A stretch of 64,000 nt of DNA from Streptococcus suis (GTDB lineage: Bacteria > Bacillota > Bacilli > Lactobacillales > Streptococcaceae). The notes under the pieces were generated by a model. That model did not search any database, was not told the DNA's origin, and saw nothing but the letters and a program-made list of their open reading frames with translations. The DNA lies in NCBI RefSeq assembly GCF_024509555.1, contig NZ_JAMWEL010000002.1, positions 118,059-182,058 of the forward strand, read 5' to 3'. Position 1 is the first letter of the stretch. Every line of letters begins with the position of its first letter. Both the position numbers and the translations under genes were made by a program. Below, one piece after another: positions 40,061 to 50,722 of the stretch.

Positions 40061-40750
40061 TTAAAACACATCCACCAAATACTGAAACAAGTCTCTATGC
40101 TGCTTGCAGTCATTGTAGAGAAATTCTGGGTGCCATTGAATACCAAACAAGGCTTGTTTCCCCTTGCTTTCGTAGGCCTCAATGGTTCCATCTCGTGGAT
40201 CTAGTCCAGTTGCCACCAAACCTGGGGCCAAATCTTTAATTCGCTGATGATGGAAAGAATTAATGGAGCTACCTTGAGAGAACAACTGACTGACACGACT
40301 CTTTGGTTTAACCTGTAAACGATGTGAAGTTCCCGCGATACCCTCTTGCCAATGATCAGCCACTTCCTGCTCTAAACTACCACCTAGAGCAACATTGAGC
40401 AACTGCATACCACGGCAAACGGCAAAAATAGGTTTTCCTTGCCGAAGGGCCTCTTCAATCAAAGCTAACTCAAATGCATCACGTTCCAAGAGGTAATCAT
40501 CACTATCAATCAAGCGTTTTTGACCGTAGAGACTTGGATCCACATGCTGACCACCTGACAAAATCAACTTGTCAATCATATCGATATAGTCTTTAGCTAG
40601 ATCAGGAGTTCCCATAGGAATAACCATTGGCACACCACCAGCCTGACGGACACTATCTGCCAATTCACGCGCTACCGTTACATATATGCGACCAGATTTA
40701 GTTGGAAATTCTTGCTCATTTCCTGAAATACCAATAATCACCTTTCCCAT
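40061..40750 (-). CDS. Gamma-glutamyl-gamma-aminobutyrate hydrolase-like amidotransferase
   Basis: 229 residues. Class I glutamine-amidotransferase fold of the peptidase C26 type: nucleophile in FAVCRGMQLLNVALGG, and IQWHPEF with the catalytic His-Glu. Resembles PuuD, which splits gamma-glutamyl compounds; the substrate here is unknown. Separated from the ABC transporter upstream by 84 nt, same direction. Confidence 0.85.
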   Translation of the reverse strand: MGKVIIGISGNEQEFPTKSGRIYVTVARELADSVRQAGGVPMVIPMGTPDLAKDYIDMIDKLILSGGQHVDPSLYGQKRLIDSDDYLLERDAFELALIEEALRQGKPIFAVCRGMQLLNVALGGSLEQEVADHWQEGIAGTSHRLQVKPKSRVSQLFSQGSSINSFHHQRIKDLAPGLVATGLDPRDGTIEAYESKGKQALFGIQWHPEFLYNDCKQHRDLFQYLVDVF

Positions 40751-40834
40751 AAGAAACTCCTTTCTGTGATTTTATATATTGTAACATGTCTAACTAAGCC
40801 AGTCTAATATAGAACTTTTATGGGCTGATAAAAA

Positions 40835-41716
40835 TTATTTATCAGTTGCCTTTAGTACAAAATGCTCCTTATCCACCTGAGTCCATACACCATCTGTTAC
40901 AAAATCCTTTATATGCCCAGTTTGAGATAGCTCTTGCAACTGAGCACGTGCCTCCTGTGGATCAAGGCTCAGATTGGATTGCAAGAGGTAACGAGTATAG
41001 GGATGTTGGGGATTTTGGAAAATATCCTGTGCTGGTCCAATTTCAACCAAGCTTCCCTTGTACATGACCGCAATGCGATCTGCAAATTGGCGTACCAAGT
41101 TTAAATCATGAGAAATAAAGAGATAGGTCAGTCCTAAATCCTCTTGTAGCTGATTCAACAAATCCAGTATGGTCGCCTGTATCGACACATCAAGTGCCGA
41201 AGTTAGTTCATCACAGACGATAAATTCTGGATGTGAAACAACTGCACGAGCGATGCCAATTCGCTGGCGTTGACCACCACTAAAAGATTTTGGGCGTTTA
41301 TGTACGGCATCCCCTTCTATACCCACCCGTTTCAATATAGCCAAGGCCCTCTCTTCCGCCTCTTTCTTTGGGAGTGAATAAAGCGGCTCTTTGACTAACT
41401 CCAAGGCTGATAAATAGGGATTGAGTGAAGAATAGGGATCCTGGTAAATAACCTGCAGGGCCTGATTATTTAATTCTTCTAGCGTCAAACCCGGAAAATC
41501 AACTCGTCCTTGACTAGCACTTTCCAACCCTAAGACAATTTTCGAAAGTGTTGACTTGCCACTGCCTGATTCACCAACCAGACCAAGTGTCTCACCTTTA
41601 TAAATAGACACATTTACACCGGTCAAAGCATCGACACGTTGCTCTTGCCCAAACCAATTCTTCTTAGAGTAAGTTTTGCTCACATCCGAAACCTGTACTA
41701 GAACTTCCTTATCCAT
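40835..41716 (-). CDS. Oligopeptide-type ABC transporter ATPase (OppF-like)
   Basis: 293 residues. Walker A GESGSGKSTLSK, signature SFSGGQRQRIGIARAVV, Walker B IVCDELTSALD, and a C-terminal peptide-transporter extension (NPQHPYTRYLL). Last gene of a five-gene importer, overlapping the OppD-like gene by 8 nt. Confidence 0.92.
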   Translation of the reverse strand: MDKEVLVQVSDVSKTYSKKNWFGQEQRVDALTGVNVSIYKGETLGLVGESGSGKSTLSKIVLGLESASQGRVDFPGLTLEELNNQALQVIYQDPYSSLNPYLSALELVKEPLYSLPKKEAEERALAILKRVGIEGDAVHKRPKSFSGGQRQRIGIARAVVSHPEFIVCDELTSALDVSIQATILDLLNQLQEDLGLTYLFISHDLNLVRQFADRIAVMYKGSLVEIGPAQDIFQNPQHPYTRYLLQSNLSLDPQEARAQLQELSQTGHIKDFVTDGVWTQVDKEHFVLKATDK

Positions 41717-42569
41717 TCTTCTCCTCCTTTCTAACCCAATGTCCTGGACTAACTTGAATCAACTGACTATCTTCGGAGTCGGCTAAAACCGCCCCAAGAC
41801 TGGCTTCCAAACGAGCCGCTCTTAATAGTGACTGGGTATATGCGTGTAAGGGTTGTGAAAAGATAGAATCAACCGTTCCGTGTTCCACAACCAATCCATT
41901 CCTCATGACATAAACCAAGTCGCAGATTCCAGCAATAACACTGAAATCATGACTCACTATCACAACTGTCAACCCCAACTGTTCCTGTAATTCTTTGAGC
42001 AAGGCCAAGATTTGAGCCTGAATGGTTACATCTAATGCTGTTGTTGGCTCGTCTGCGATTAACAAATCCGGCTTGGTCAACAAGGCCATGGCAATCATGA
42101 TCCTTTGACGCATACCTCCTGAAAATTCAAAAGGAAACTGCTTGAGACGTAATTCTGGATTAGGAATTCCCACCTTTTCCAACATTTCATGGATAGTTCT
42201 GTCCCGTTCTTCCTTGGTTAACTTAGGTTGAAAACGTCTTAAAACTTCCTGCAAATGAAAACCTACTGTCCGCAAGGGATTAAGGGAGGTCATTGGATCT
42301 TGAAAAATCATCGATAAGGAAAGTAGCTTTGGATTTACGACTTGCTGACCATTCATCTCAAATCGATCATAGCTTGCTTCCAAACCTTTTGGTAAAATGC
42401 CCATCAGAGACTTCATCGACAAGCTCTTACCTGAACCAGACTCTCCAACAATACCTACAATTTTTCCTTTGGGAATAGACAGGTCAATCCCCTTCACCAG
42501 TATCGATTGTCCATTTCTCTTTTGATTGACAATGGTGAGGTTACGTATTTCGACTAGCTGCTTTGACAT
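41709..42569 (-). CDS. Oligopeptide-type ABC transporter ATPase (OppD-like)
   Basis: 286 residues. Walker A GESGSGKSLSMKSLM, signature FSGGMRQRIMIAMAL, Walker B LIADEPTTALD, C-terminal QPLHAYTQSLL. Partner of the OppF-like ATPase. ATG overlaps the permease stop by one base. Confidence 0.92.
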   Translation of the reverse strand: MSKQLVEIRNLTIVNQKRNGQSILVKGIDLSIPKGKIVGIVGESGSGKSLSMKSLMGILPKGLEASYDRFEMNGQQVVNPKLLSLSMIFQDPMTSLNPLRTVGFHLQEVLRRFQPKLTKEERDRTIHEMLEKVGIPNPELRLKQFPFEFSGGMRQRIMIAMALLTKPDLLIADEPTTALDVTIQAQILALLKELQEQLGLTVVIVSHDFSVIAGICDLVYVMRNGLVVEHGTVDSIFSQPLHAYTQSLLRAARLEASLGAVLADSEDSQLIQVSPGHWVRKEEKNG

Positions 42570-43399
42570 TAGTAGACCTCTCTTTCAAGGCAATCCCGTA
42601 TCAGATCACCGATATTGTTAAATGAATAAATGGTCAAGAGGATAAAAAGTCCAGGCAATATTGCCATATGAGGAGCACTCTGCAAGGTAGACTGGGCATT
42701 TTGCAAGAGACTTCCCCAGGATGCTAGAGGTTGTTGAATCCCCATTCCTAAGAAGCTGAGGGCTGATTCCGTCATAATAGCTGATGAAATACTAGTTGAA
42801 GCGGTCACAATCAAAGTCGGAAGGATTGCTGGAAAGATATGCCGCCAGACAATCACTGGTTTCTTTAAACCAATAAAGGCAGCATACCCAACATAATCCG
42901 CCACTTTAGCTTTCAATGTTTCAGCACGCAACATCCGAGCAATACTCATCCAAGAAAATCCACCTATTACAATGATAATCGTAGTCAATCCTGGTTTCAG
43001 AAAGACGCTGAGGACGATAACTAAAACCAACCAAGGTATGGATGATAGCACATCGACAAACCGCATAATAGCATTATCCCATTTTCCTCCAAGATAGCCT
43101 GATGTAATACCGACAAGACTACCGATTGTCACTGATGCAGTCATTGCCAATAAACCAACCAAGAGTGAAATGCGACCACCATAAATCACTCGAATGAAGT
43201 AATCACGGCCCACCTGATCTGTACCAAACCAATGCGCTGCACTAGGACCCTGGTTCATCTGACTTACGTTGGTCACATTTGGATCTATCGGGATCAGTGG
43301 TGCAATCAAGGATAAAAATAGTAGAAAAAGAATGAACAAAATCGAGAATAAATAGAGGGGCGAACTCTTTACAGTCTCCTTAAATTGCTTCAAAATCAT
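42569..43399 (-). CDS. Oligopeptide-type ABC transporter permease (OppC-like)
   Basis: 276 residues, about six membrane segments. FGTDQVGRDYFIRVIYGGRISLLVG is the usual OppC/DppC motif, and the EAA loop is near KVADYVGYAAFIGLKKPVIVWRHIFP. Start ATG 43399 follows GGAGGAG and overlaps the previous permease by 4 nt; the longer frame is rejected. Confidence 0.92.
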   Translation of the reverse strand: MILKQFKETVKSSPLYLFSILFILFLLFLSLIAPLIPIDPNVTNVSQMNQGPSAAHWFGTDQVGRDYFIRVIYGGRISLLVGLLAMTASVTIGSLVGITSGYLGGKWDNAIMRFVDVLSSIPWLVLVIVLSVFLKPGLTTIIIVIGGFSWMSIARMLRAETLKAKVADYVGYAAFIGLKKPVIVWRHIFPAILPTLIVTASTSISSAIMTESALSFLGMGIQQPLASWGSLLQNAQSTLQSAPHMAILPGLFILLTIYSFNNIGDLIRDCLEREVY

Positions 43400-44358
43400 T
43401 GACCTTCTCCTCCTTTCCAAATACGCGGATCCACCACAGCATAGAGAATATCTGATAAGAGATTCCCTAGAATAACTAAGGTAGCTGACAAGAGCATGAC
43501 TGCCATAATCACTGGATAGTCCAAACTCTTAGTAGCTGCTGTCAAATAAGGACCAACTCCCGGCCATGCAAAAATGGTTTCTGTAATGATAGCACCTGTT
43601 ACCAGCATCGGCAAGGCCATCCCTATTTGAGTCACAATAGGAATCAAAACATTGCGGGCCACATGTTTCCCAAATATCTCAAATCGGCTGGCTTTGAAAG
43701 CCTCTTGAACGGTTACATAATCTTTTTCAACCTCTACAATTGCTGAGGCTCGGATAAACCGAATCAACTCTGGTAGGAATGCCATAGTCAAGGTCACATA
43801 GGGTAAGGTAAAATGTGCCAGAAAATCAAGAAGGTTTCCTTCTTTTCCCAAGGTATACATCCCAATAAATGGAAAGACCTGCCATTTATATCCAAAAAAG
43901 TAAATTAAAATCATGGCAAACCAGAAGGTCGGGACTGCAATTCCTACAGAAGCAAAGGCATCAATGAACTTATCCACCCATTTACCCCTTTGGGATGCCG
44001 CAAGTAAACTCAGAATAATCGCTAGGATTAGGGCCGTCACATATGCAGGCAAGACCAATGAAATGGTGTTGGGAATTTTTTCAGCCAAATCAACTCCAAT
44101 CGAGTGTTGAGTCATTAGTGAAAAACCTAAATCTCCTGTCAGTAATCCCTTCAGCCAGACAGCGTATTGAACAAGGAACGGTTGATCCAAACCATATTTT
44201 ACCTTTAATAAATCAATTTGTTCTTGACTCATATTTGGCGTTGTCATCGAATCAATGACATCAAACGGTGCCAATTGAATCAAAGAAAAGACAATAAAAG
44301 AAATCAGCAGCAAGAGGGGAATTGCCTGCAAGATTCTTTTTACAATATATCGAAACAT
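43396..44358 (-). CDS. Oligopeptide-type ABC transporter permease (OppB-like)
   Basis: 320 residues. FRYIVKRILQAIPLLLLISFIVF at the start and the loop LKVKYGLDQPFLVQYAVWLKGLLTGDLG are typical OppB/DppB features; the EAA loop sits at DYVTVQEAFKASRFEIFGKHVARN. Start ATG 44358 follows GGAGGATAT. Confidence 0.92.
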   Translation of the reverse strand: MFRYIVKRILQAIPLLLLISFIVFSLIQLAPFDVIDSMTTPNMSQEQIDLLKVKYGLDQPFLVQYAVWLKGLLTGDLGFSLMTQHSIGVDLAEKIPNTISLVLPAYVTALILAIILSLLAASQRGKWVDKFIDAFASVGIAVPTFWFAMILIYFFGYKWQVFPFIGMYTLGKEGNLLDFLAHFTLPYVTLTMAFLPELIRFIRASAIVEVEKDYVTVQEAFKASRFEIFGKHVARNVLIPIVTQIGMALPMLVTGAIITETIFAWPGVGPYLTAATKSLDYPVIMAVMLLSATLVILGNLLSDILYAVVDPRIWKGGEGQ

Positions 44359-44447
44359 ATATCCTCCAAAAACACGAAAAAGAGGGGAGGAGTTTCCATT
44401 TTTTGCCACTCCCTCTCCTCTTTGCTGGTCATACCAGCATGCAAAGA

Positions 44448-46019
44448 CTATTCAATTGTTAACTTCGACGGATCTTCAAATGTATAAATTGGAATCAAAC
44501 CAGCTTCTTCAACATTTTTCACACGATTGTTCACCGCCAACACTTTCTTGTTATCAACGATTGGGTAGATAGCAGCTTGGTCAGCCAGTGTCGCTTGCAA
44601 ATCATCATAGATTTGTTCACGTTTCGTTTGGTCCAATTCAACAGCTCCTTGTTCAAAGAGGCTGTCAACTTCGTTAGAAGACAATTTGAAGTAGTTTGAA
44701 GCTCCACCTGTTTTAAATAGGCGAGCATATTGATCTGGGTCATTTCCCATGATATAGCCACCCAAGAAGAGGTCATAAGCTGTTGAACCTTCTTTTTTCA
44801 ACTCTGTAAAGAGAGCTGTAGAGTCGCCACCAGCCAACTCAACCGTCACACCAATAGCTGACAATTGTTGTTGAATTAAGGTAGCCTGTAAGGTTTGAGC
44901 TGCATCAGAACCTGTATAACCAAGATTTAAAGTCAAATTGCTAACACCTGCTTCAGATAAAAGTTGTTTTGCTTTTTCCAGATTCTGCTCATATTTTTCA
45001 ACATCTTCGGTCACATATGGATTAGCAACTGGCAAGAATGAATATGGATTTTCATAGTATTTTTTATCCAAGTAAGCAGCTTGGTTAAACTCTTCTTTAT
45101 TTAAGGCAAATAGCAAGGCTTGACGAACTTTCACATCCTTCAATTCTTCAGTCGAAGTATTGAGACCAAGGTAACCGACACGATTCTCACTATAGGCATA
45201 GGTTGTGATAGTATCCGTACTCAAATCTTGAATATCAGAAGGAAGGACAAATGCCGCGTCCACTTCACCAGTTTGTAAGGCTACTTTAGTCGTATCAGCA
45301 CTTTCAATAATACGTAAGACAAGGTTATCAATTTCAGCTTCTCCCTTGTAGTAGTACTCATTAACAGCAAGTTTGATATATTCACCATGCTTGTATTCTA
45401 CAAACTTGTACGGACCAGTTCCGACTGGTGTCGCTGTCAATTGGCTTGCTGAGAAGTCTGCCTCATCCTTGAAAATATGTTGTGGAATAATGTAAGTTTC
45501 CGTAACAATATTGTCCAAGGCTGGTGCAGAAACAGCTGGAAGAACGAATTTAACCGTGTAATCATCCAACTTTTCAAGTTTAACTGGTTGATCATTTATA
45601 TAAAGACCATCTGAACCACCATTTTCCTTTTTAATTTTTTGTTCATAAGTAAAGATGACATCATCAGCATTAAAACTTTCCCCATCAGACCACTTGACAT
45701 CTTGACGGAGTTTAACGGTGATACTTAGACCATCTTCGGCAACTTCATAAGAATCTGCCAATTCATTTACATAAGTACCATCTGCCTCAACACGAATAAG
45801 TGGAGAGTATATAAAATTTGTTAAAGTCAAGCCCCAACGGTCACTAGTGTTGATTGGGTTTGTCGAACTAGGATCTCCATTGATTGCATAAGTAAAAGTT
45901 TCCGTATCGGCAGTTGAGTTTGAACCTGATGTTGCAGTTGATGAACCGCTACTAGCACATGCTGCCAATGTTAGTACCGCTACTGTAGATAATAAGCCTG
46001 TTAGCCACTTCTTCTTCAT
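44448..46019 (-). CDS. Family 5 extracellular solute-binding lipoprotein
   Basis: 523 residues. Lipoprotein signal KKKWLTGLLSTVAVLTLAAC with lipobox LAAC, then Ser/Thr tether. Family 5 body: TSDRWGLTLTNFIYSPLIR, LRQDVKWSDGESFNADDVIFTYEQ, TPVGTGPYKFVEYK. Binds the transported peptide (or other family 5 ligand, such as nickel or heme). First gene of the importer, divergent from metE, so it may share methionine-linked control; that is inference. Confidence 0.92.
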   Translation of the reverse strand: MKKKWLTGLLSTVAVLTLAACASSGSSTATSGSNSTADTETFTYAINGDPSSTNPINTSDRWGLTLTNFIYSPLIRVEADGTYVNELADSYEVAEDGLSITVKLRQDVKWSDGESFNADDVIFTYEQKIKKENGGSDGLYINDQPVKLEKLDDYTVKFVLPAVSAPALDNIVTETYIIPQHIFKDEADFSASQLTATPVGTGPYKFVEYKHGEYIKLAVNEYYYKGEAEIDNLVLRIIESADTTKVALQTGEVDAAFVLPSDIQDLSTDTITTYAYSENRVGYLGLNTSTEELKDVKVRQALLFALNKEEFNQAAYLDKKYYENPYSFLPVANPYVTEDVEKYEQNLEKAKQLLSEAGVSNLTLNLGYTGSDAAQTLQATLIQQQLSAIGVTVELAGGDSTALFTELKKEGSTAYDLFLGGYIMGNDPDQYARLFKTGGASNYFKLSSNEVDSLFEQGAVELDQTKREQIYDDLQATLADQAAIYPIVDNKKVLAVNNRVKNVEEAGLIPIYTFEDPSKLTIE

Positions 46020-46209
46020 AACACTTCCTCCAATTTCAAAAAGTAGTACTAGTCTATCAAGAATTTGCAACTTTGCTCAATATATAAAATTTATGAAGTC
46101 ATTGAAAAAAACTATAGCAAAACAATCCACTCTAATCCCCAACGATTTGAAGTGAAAATGAAAGACATTTTATAGTAGACATTTCAAACATATGATAAAG
46201 ACTAATATT

Positions 46210-46230
46210 GTTATAACCAAAAACTATAAC
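46210..46230. promoter_or_regulatory. Palindromic site upstream of metE
   Basis: GTTATA-N9-TATAAC, identical in arms and spacing to the site before metQ. It lies 82 bp before metE and within the 292-bp gap shared with the divergent solute-binding gene. Confidence 0.6.
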
Positions 46231-46311
46231 AACTTCTAATTTTTTACAATTATACAAGAGGTATTTTTTCTGTTAGGATATGAGCATAGAAATATTTTTG
46301 GAGGAAATCCC

Positions 46312-48561
46312 ATGACAACAACGATTATCGGCTTCCCACGTATCGGCGAAAACCGCGAATTAAAATTTATCACTGAAAAATACTTTAGAAATGAAATTCC
46401 ACAGGAAGAACTTTTGACGGCAGCTAAAGACTTGCGTGCCAAGCACTGGACTATTGTTAAAGAAGCTGGCATTACTGAAATCCCAAGCAACGACTTCTCA
46501 CACTATGACAATGTTTTAGATGCAGCTGTTCTCTTCAACATCGTACCAAAAGCAGTTCAGGAGCTTGAATTGACAGACCTTGAAAAATACTTTGCCCTTG
46601 CGCGTGGCTATCAAGGAGACAAGGGGGACGTTCGTGCTAGACCAATGAAAAAATGGTTCAACACCAACTACCACTATATCGTTCCTGCCATCGAAAAAGA
46701 CACTGAGATTAAACTAGCAGGTCATAAGATTTTCGATGAATTCCAAGAAGCAAAAGACTTGGGCATCATTACTCGCCCAGTTTTGATTGGTCCCTTCACA
46801 CTCTTACAATTAACTGATTTTGAAGAAGGTTTAACTGCTACGGATTTCGCTGACAGCTTAGTTGCAGCCTACGGACAAGTCTTTGAAAAATTGGCAGAGC
46901 TCGGTGCTGAAAAAATCCAGCTAGATGAGCCTAGCTTAGTCAAGGATTTGACTGCAGAAGAAAAATCCCTTTTCCTAAACATCTACCAAACACTCTTGGC
47001 AGATAAGAAAGGCTTGCAAGTCCTTATCCAAACCTACTTCGGCGATATTCGTGATATTTACACAGAATTAACCAGCCTCCCAGTTGATGCCATCGGTCTT
47101 GACTTTGTAGAAGGTAAGGAAACTGCTGCACTTGTTGCAACAGGCTTCCCGGCTGATAAGACCCTCTACGCTGGTATTGTCAACGGTAAGAACATCTGGC
47201 GCAACAACTATGAAAAGAGCCTGGCTGTACTTGAGGCCATCCCAGCTGAAAATGTCGTTTTAACTACTTCTTGCTCTCTACTTCATGTACCATTTACAAC
47301 AGCTAATGAGGACTTTGAACCAGCTATCCTCAACCATTTCGCCTTTGCTGTTGAAAAATTGAGCGAATTGCGTGATTTGGATGCCATCCGTAACGGTCAA
47401 GGCGAAGTTGCTCTCACTGCTAACAAGGAACTCTTTGCCCTTGAGCGTGTTGGTCGTGATGCAGCACTTGCAGACCGCTTGGCAGGTTTGACAGATGCAG
47501 ACTACACTCGCCTTCCAGTCTTTGCGGAACGTGAAGTCATTCAACGCGAAAAATTGAACCTACCACTTCTTCCAACAACTACTATCGGCTCCTTCCCTCA
47601 AACCAAGGAAGTTCGTAGCACACGCCTAGCCTTCCGCAAAGGAAACATCTCAGAAGAAGAATACGATACCTTTGTCAAAGCACAGACAGACGAATGGATA
47701 GCGTGGCAGGAAGAAGTTGATTTCGATGTGCTTGTACACGGTGAGTTCGAGCGTAACGACATGGTAGAATACTTCGGTGAAAACCTGTCTGGCTACCTCT
47801 TCAGTAAAAACGGTTGGGTACAATCCTACGGTATGCGTGGGGTTAAACCACCGATCATCTGGGGCGATGTGACACGCTTGAACCCAATTACGGTTAAATG
47901 GTCAAGCTACGCACAAAGCCGTACCAACAAACCAGTCAAAGGAATGTTGACAGGTCCTGTAACCATCCTCAACTGGTCATTCCCACGTGAAGATATCTCT
48001 ATCAAAGAATCAACCCTTCAAATTGCCCTTGCTATCAAGGAAGAAGTTCTCGACCTTGAAGCAGCTGGAATTAAAATTATCCAAATCGACGAAGCTGCTC
48101 TTCGTGAAAAATTGCCACTCCGCCGTAGCGACTGGTATAGCGAGTATCTTGACTGGGCAATTCCTGCCTTCCGTTTGGTTCACTCAACTGTTGCACCAGA
48201 CACACAAATTCATACTCACATGTGCTATAGCGAATTTACAGACATCATTCCTGCCATCGACAACATGGATGCGGACGTTATCTCCTTTGAAGCTAGCCGT
48301 TCAAATCTAGTCATCCTCGATGAACTCAAGGCTAAGAACTTCCAAACTCAGGTAGGTCCTGGTGTCTATGATATCCACTCTCCACGTGTACCTGCAGTTG
48401 ATGAAATTGCACACACTATCCAAGCCATCCTTGCAAAAGTACCGAAAGAAAAAGTTTGGATTAACCCAGACTGCGGTCTTAAAACGCGTGGCGAATCAGA
48501 AACAAAAGCTAGCCTTATCCACTTGACCCAAGCAGCTAAGGCAGCCAGAAAGGAACTCTAA
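46312..48561 (+). CDS. metE: Cobalamin-independent methionine synthase
   Basis: 749 residues. Methylates homocysteine with 5-methyl-tetrahydrofolate (polyglutamate). N-terminal half starts [18 protein letters not shown]; the catalytic C-terminal half carries [14 protein letters not shown], and zinc ligands in [11 protein letters not shown] and [18 protein letters not shown] 9 nt before the ATG. Cotranscribed with metF, 3 nt apart. Confidence 0.98.
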   Translation: MTTTIIGFPRIGENRELKFITEKYFRNEIPQEELLTAAKDLRAKHWTIVKEAGITEIPSNDFSHYDNVLDAAVLFNIVPKAVQELELTDLEKYFALARGYQGDKGDVRARPMKKWFNTNYHYIVPAIEKDTEIKLAGHKIFDEFQEAKDLGIITRPVLIGPFTLLQLTDFEEGLTATDFADSLVAAYGQVFEKLAELGAEKIQLDEPSLVKDLTAEEKSLFLNIYQTLLADKKGLQVLIQTYFGDIRDIYTELTSLPVDAIGLDFVEGKETAALVATGFPADKTLYAGIVNGKNIWRNNYEKSLAVLEAIPAENVVLTTSCSLLHVPFTTANEDFEPAILNHFAFAVEKLSELRDLDAIRNGQGEVALTANKELFALERVGRDAALADRLAGLTDADYTRLPVFAEREVIQREKLNLPLLPTTTIGSFPQTKEVRSTRLAFRKGNISEEEYDTFVKAQTDEWIAWQEEVDFDVLVHGEFERNDMVEYFGENLSGYLFSKNGWVQSYGMRGVKPPIIWGDVTRLNPITVKWSSYAQSRTNKPVKGMLTGPVTILNWSFPREDISIKESTLQIALAIKEEVLDLEAAGIKIIQIDEAALREKLPLRRSDWYSEYLDWAIPAFRLVHSTVAPDTQIHTHMCYSEFTDIIPAIDNMDADVISFEASRSNLVILDELKAKNFQTQVGPGVYDIHSPRVPAVDEIAHTIQAILAKVPKEKVWINPDCGLKTRGESETKASLIHLTQAAKAARKEL

Positions 48562-48564
48562 TTT

Positions 48565-49425
48565 ATGATTGGTCAAACCCCAAGTCTATCATTTGAAATT
48601 TTCCCTCCAAAACCAGAAGTAGGCAATGAAAAGATACTCCAAGCCCTCAATGAGATGCAAGGTTTGGCCCCTCATTTTATCAGCGTTACCTGTAGTAATA
48701 ACAACTTAAATGTTGAAGAAACGACCGTCAAGTTGGCTAACCATGTCCGCAACGAGTTAGATATTCCAACTATTGCTCATCTACCCGCTGCCTATCTAAC
48801 CAAAGAAAAGGTCAAATCTGTCCTTCGCTCACTTGATGAGGTCGGTGTCCATCAGATTTTAGCCCTGCGTGGAGATATTATTGACGGACTTCCGCCCAAA
48901 GAGGACTTCCAATATGCAACGGATCTCGTTTCCTTTATCAAAGAAGAGGCTCCACATTTTGACATCATTGGAGCTTGTTATCCAGAAGGTCACCCTGAGT
49001 CCCAAAACTCTGTATCAGACATCAAAAATTTGAAAAAGAAGGTTGATGCTGGTTGCTCAACTTTGGTGACACAACTCTTCTTCGATAACGAAGCCTTCTA
49101 TGACTTTCAAGAGAAATGCTCTCTAGCGGACATCGAAGTGCCGATTATAGCAGGTATTATGCCTATCATCAACAGGAATCAGGCACTTCGTCTCTTGAAA
49201 ACCTGCGAGAACATTCGCTTACCACGTAAATTTAAAGTTATCTTGGAAAAATATGAGCACAATCCTGAGTCACTTCGTGCAGCTGGCTTAGCTTACGCAG
49301 TTGATCAGATTGTCGACTTAGTGACCAACGATGTAGCTGGTGTCCACCTGTACACAATGAACAACGCGGAAACTGCCCGTTATGTCCACAAGGCTACACA
49401 CTCTCTATTTAAACACTATAATTAA
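48565..49425 (+). CDS. metF: 5,10-methylenetetrahydrofolate reductase
   Basis: 286 residues. Makes 5-methyl-tetrahydrofolate for MetE. FAD-binding TIM barrel: SFEIFPPK at the start, VTCSNNN, LALRGD and GACYPEGHPES. Lies 3 nt after metE, so the pair is coupled. Confidence 0.96.
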   Translation: MIGQTPSLSFEIFPPKPEVGNEKILQALNEMQGLAPHFISVTCSNNNLNVEETTVKLANHVRNELDIPTIAHLPAAYLTKEKVKSVLRSLDEVGVHQILALRGDIIDGLPPKEDFQYATDLVSFIKEEAPHFDIIGACYPEGHPESQNSVSDIKNLKKKVDAGCSTLVTQLFFDNEAFYDFQEKCSLADIEVPIIAGIMPIINRNQALRLLKTCENIRLPRKFKVILEKYEHNPESLRAAGLAYAVDQIVDLVTNDVAGVHLYTMNNAETARYVHKATHSLFKHYN

Positions 49426-49748
49426 TAAACTCCTTCCCCTTGAGCCAAGCTCAAGGTTTTTTGAATATAAAAATAGAGCCTAGGTATATAAATCCAAGCT
49501 CTATTCTATAGCTTTATTCTTTTGAATTAGTATTGATACATCGGCACTTTCGACGTGCTATACTCTGCGAAGGTAACTTGCTTTACAAGTTATATCTCCA
49601 ACCTAACACAAAAACTAGGTTCTTCTAGCAAGCTGCACATCCCTTCCTTGCCTGAAGGTTCTTCAGTAACTATATTTATAGTTGCTGAGCCTATTTTTAT
49701 GACATTCTAATATAGGGACATCTTTTTTGAAATAAAATAGCAACCAGC
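49426..49748. other. Structured intergenic region between metF and scrK
   Basis: 323 bases, no gene. It contains the metF terminator (CCTTGAGC/GCTCAAGG, 49439-49462, then TTTTTT), an inverted repeat AATAGAGC/GCTCTATT around 49473-49505, AACTTGC-type and CAGTAACTATA/TATAGTTGCTG hairpins (the last about 49672-49698). Could be a decayed element; no known family recognised. Confidence 0.5.
49439..49462 (+). terminator. metEF terminator
   Basis: CCTTGAGC/GCTCAAGG stem with 3-nt loop and TTTTTT. Confidence 0.85.
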
Positions 49749-50630
49749 TTATTTTTCAGATACTTGTTTTGCCAAGGCAAAGTTTCCAAGGGTCGCTGAA
49801 CCATTTTCTGCAACTGCTGGAGTTACAATGTACTCTTTGACATCTGGTGTTGGAAGGTAATCATTCATCAAACCAACAAATTTCTCACGCACACGGTTGA
49901 GCATATGTTCTTGGGCCATAACCCCACCACCAAATACAATGACTTGTGGACGATATAGCAGAGTTGCTTGAACAGCTGCTTGAGCAATGTAGTAGGCTTG
50001 AACATCCCAGACATCTGAGTTGAGTTCAATCAACTCACCACGGATACCAGTACGGCCTTCAAGTGAAGGACCTGCCGCCAAGCCTTCCAAACAGCCATTG
50101 TGGAAAGGACAAGTTCCGTTAAACTCATGCTTGACATCATAAGGATGCAAGGCTACGTAAGTATGACCAGCCTCAGTATGCCCAAGTCCTCCAATAAATT
50201 CTCCATTTTGGATAGCACCAGCACCAATACCAGTACCAATAGTATAATAAACTAAGCTCTTCACACCCTTGCGAACCAAAGTTTCACCATAGGCAGATGA
50301 GTTCACATCTGTCGTAAAGTAGAATGGAATGTTAAATTCTTTAGCAATCAAACCAAGCAAATCAATGTTTGACCAGTGTGGTTTTGGAGTTGAAGTAATA
50401 TAGCCATAGGTCTGTGAATTTTGATCAATGTCAATCGGACCAAATGAACCAATGGCAATACCAGCCAAACGGTCTTCATAACGTTTGAAGAATTCTACTG
50501 TACGCTCAATAGTTTCATAAGGTGTTGTGGTTGGAAATTGTGTTTTTTCAATTACTTGGAAATTCTCATCACCAACAGCACAAACAAATTTAGTACCACC
50601 AGCCTCCAAGCTTCCGTAAAGTTTTGTCAT
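49749..50630 (-). CDS. scrK: Fructokinase (ROK family)
   Basis: 293 residues. Phosphorylates the fructose released by ScrB. ROK features: LYGSLEAGGTKFVCAVGD at the start, GIAIGSFGPID, and a zinc site HP...CPFHNGCLEGLAAGPSLEGR. Downstream of scrA in the same direction, 92 nt apart. Confidence 0.93.
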   Translation of the reverse strand: MTKLYGSLEAGGTKFVCAVGDENFQVIEKTQFPTTTPYETIERTVEFFKRYEDRLAGIAIGSFGPIDIDQNSQTYGYITSTPKPHWSNIDLLGLIAKEFNIPFYFTTDVNSSAYGETLVRKGVKSLVYYTIGTGIGAGAIQNGEFIGGLGHTEAGHTYVALHPYDVKHEFNGTCPFHNGCLEGLAAGPSLEGRTGIRGELIELNSDVWDVQAYYIAQAAVQATLLYRPQVIVFGGGVMAQEHMLNRVREKFVGLMNDYLPTPDVKEYIVTPAVAENGSATLGNFALAKQVSEK

Positions 50631-50722
50631 GTGAATGTCTCCTATTTTTTATTTGTTCTATTATATCATAGATAATAACAGAAGAAAAAGGCTTACCGCC
50701 TTTTTCCTTTAAATTTTCAAAA

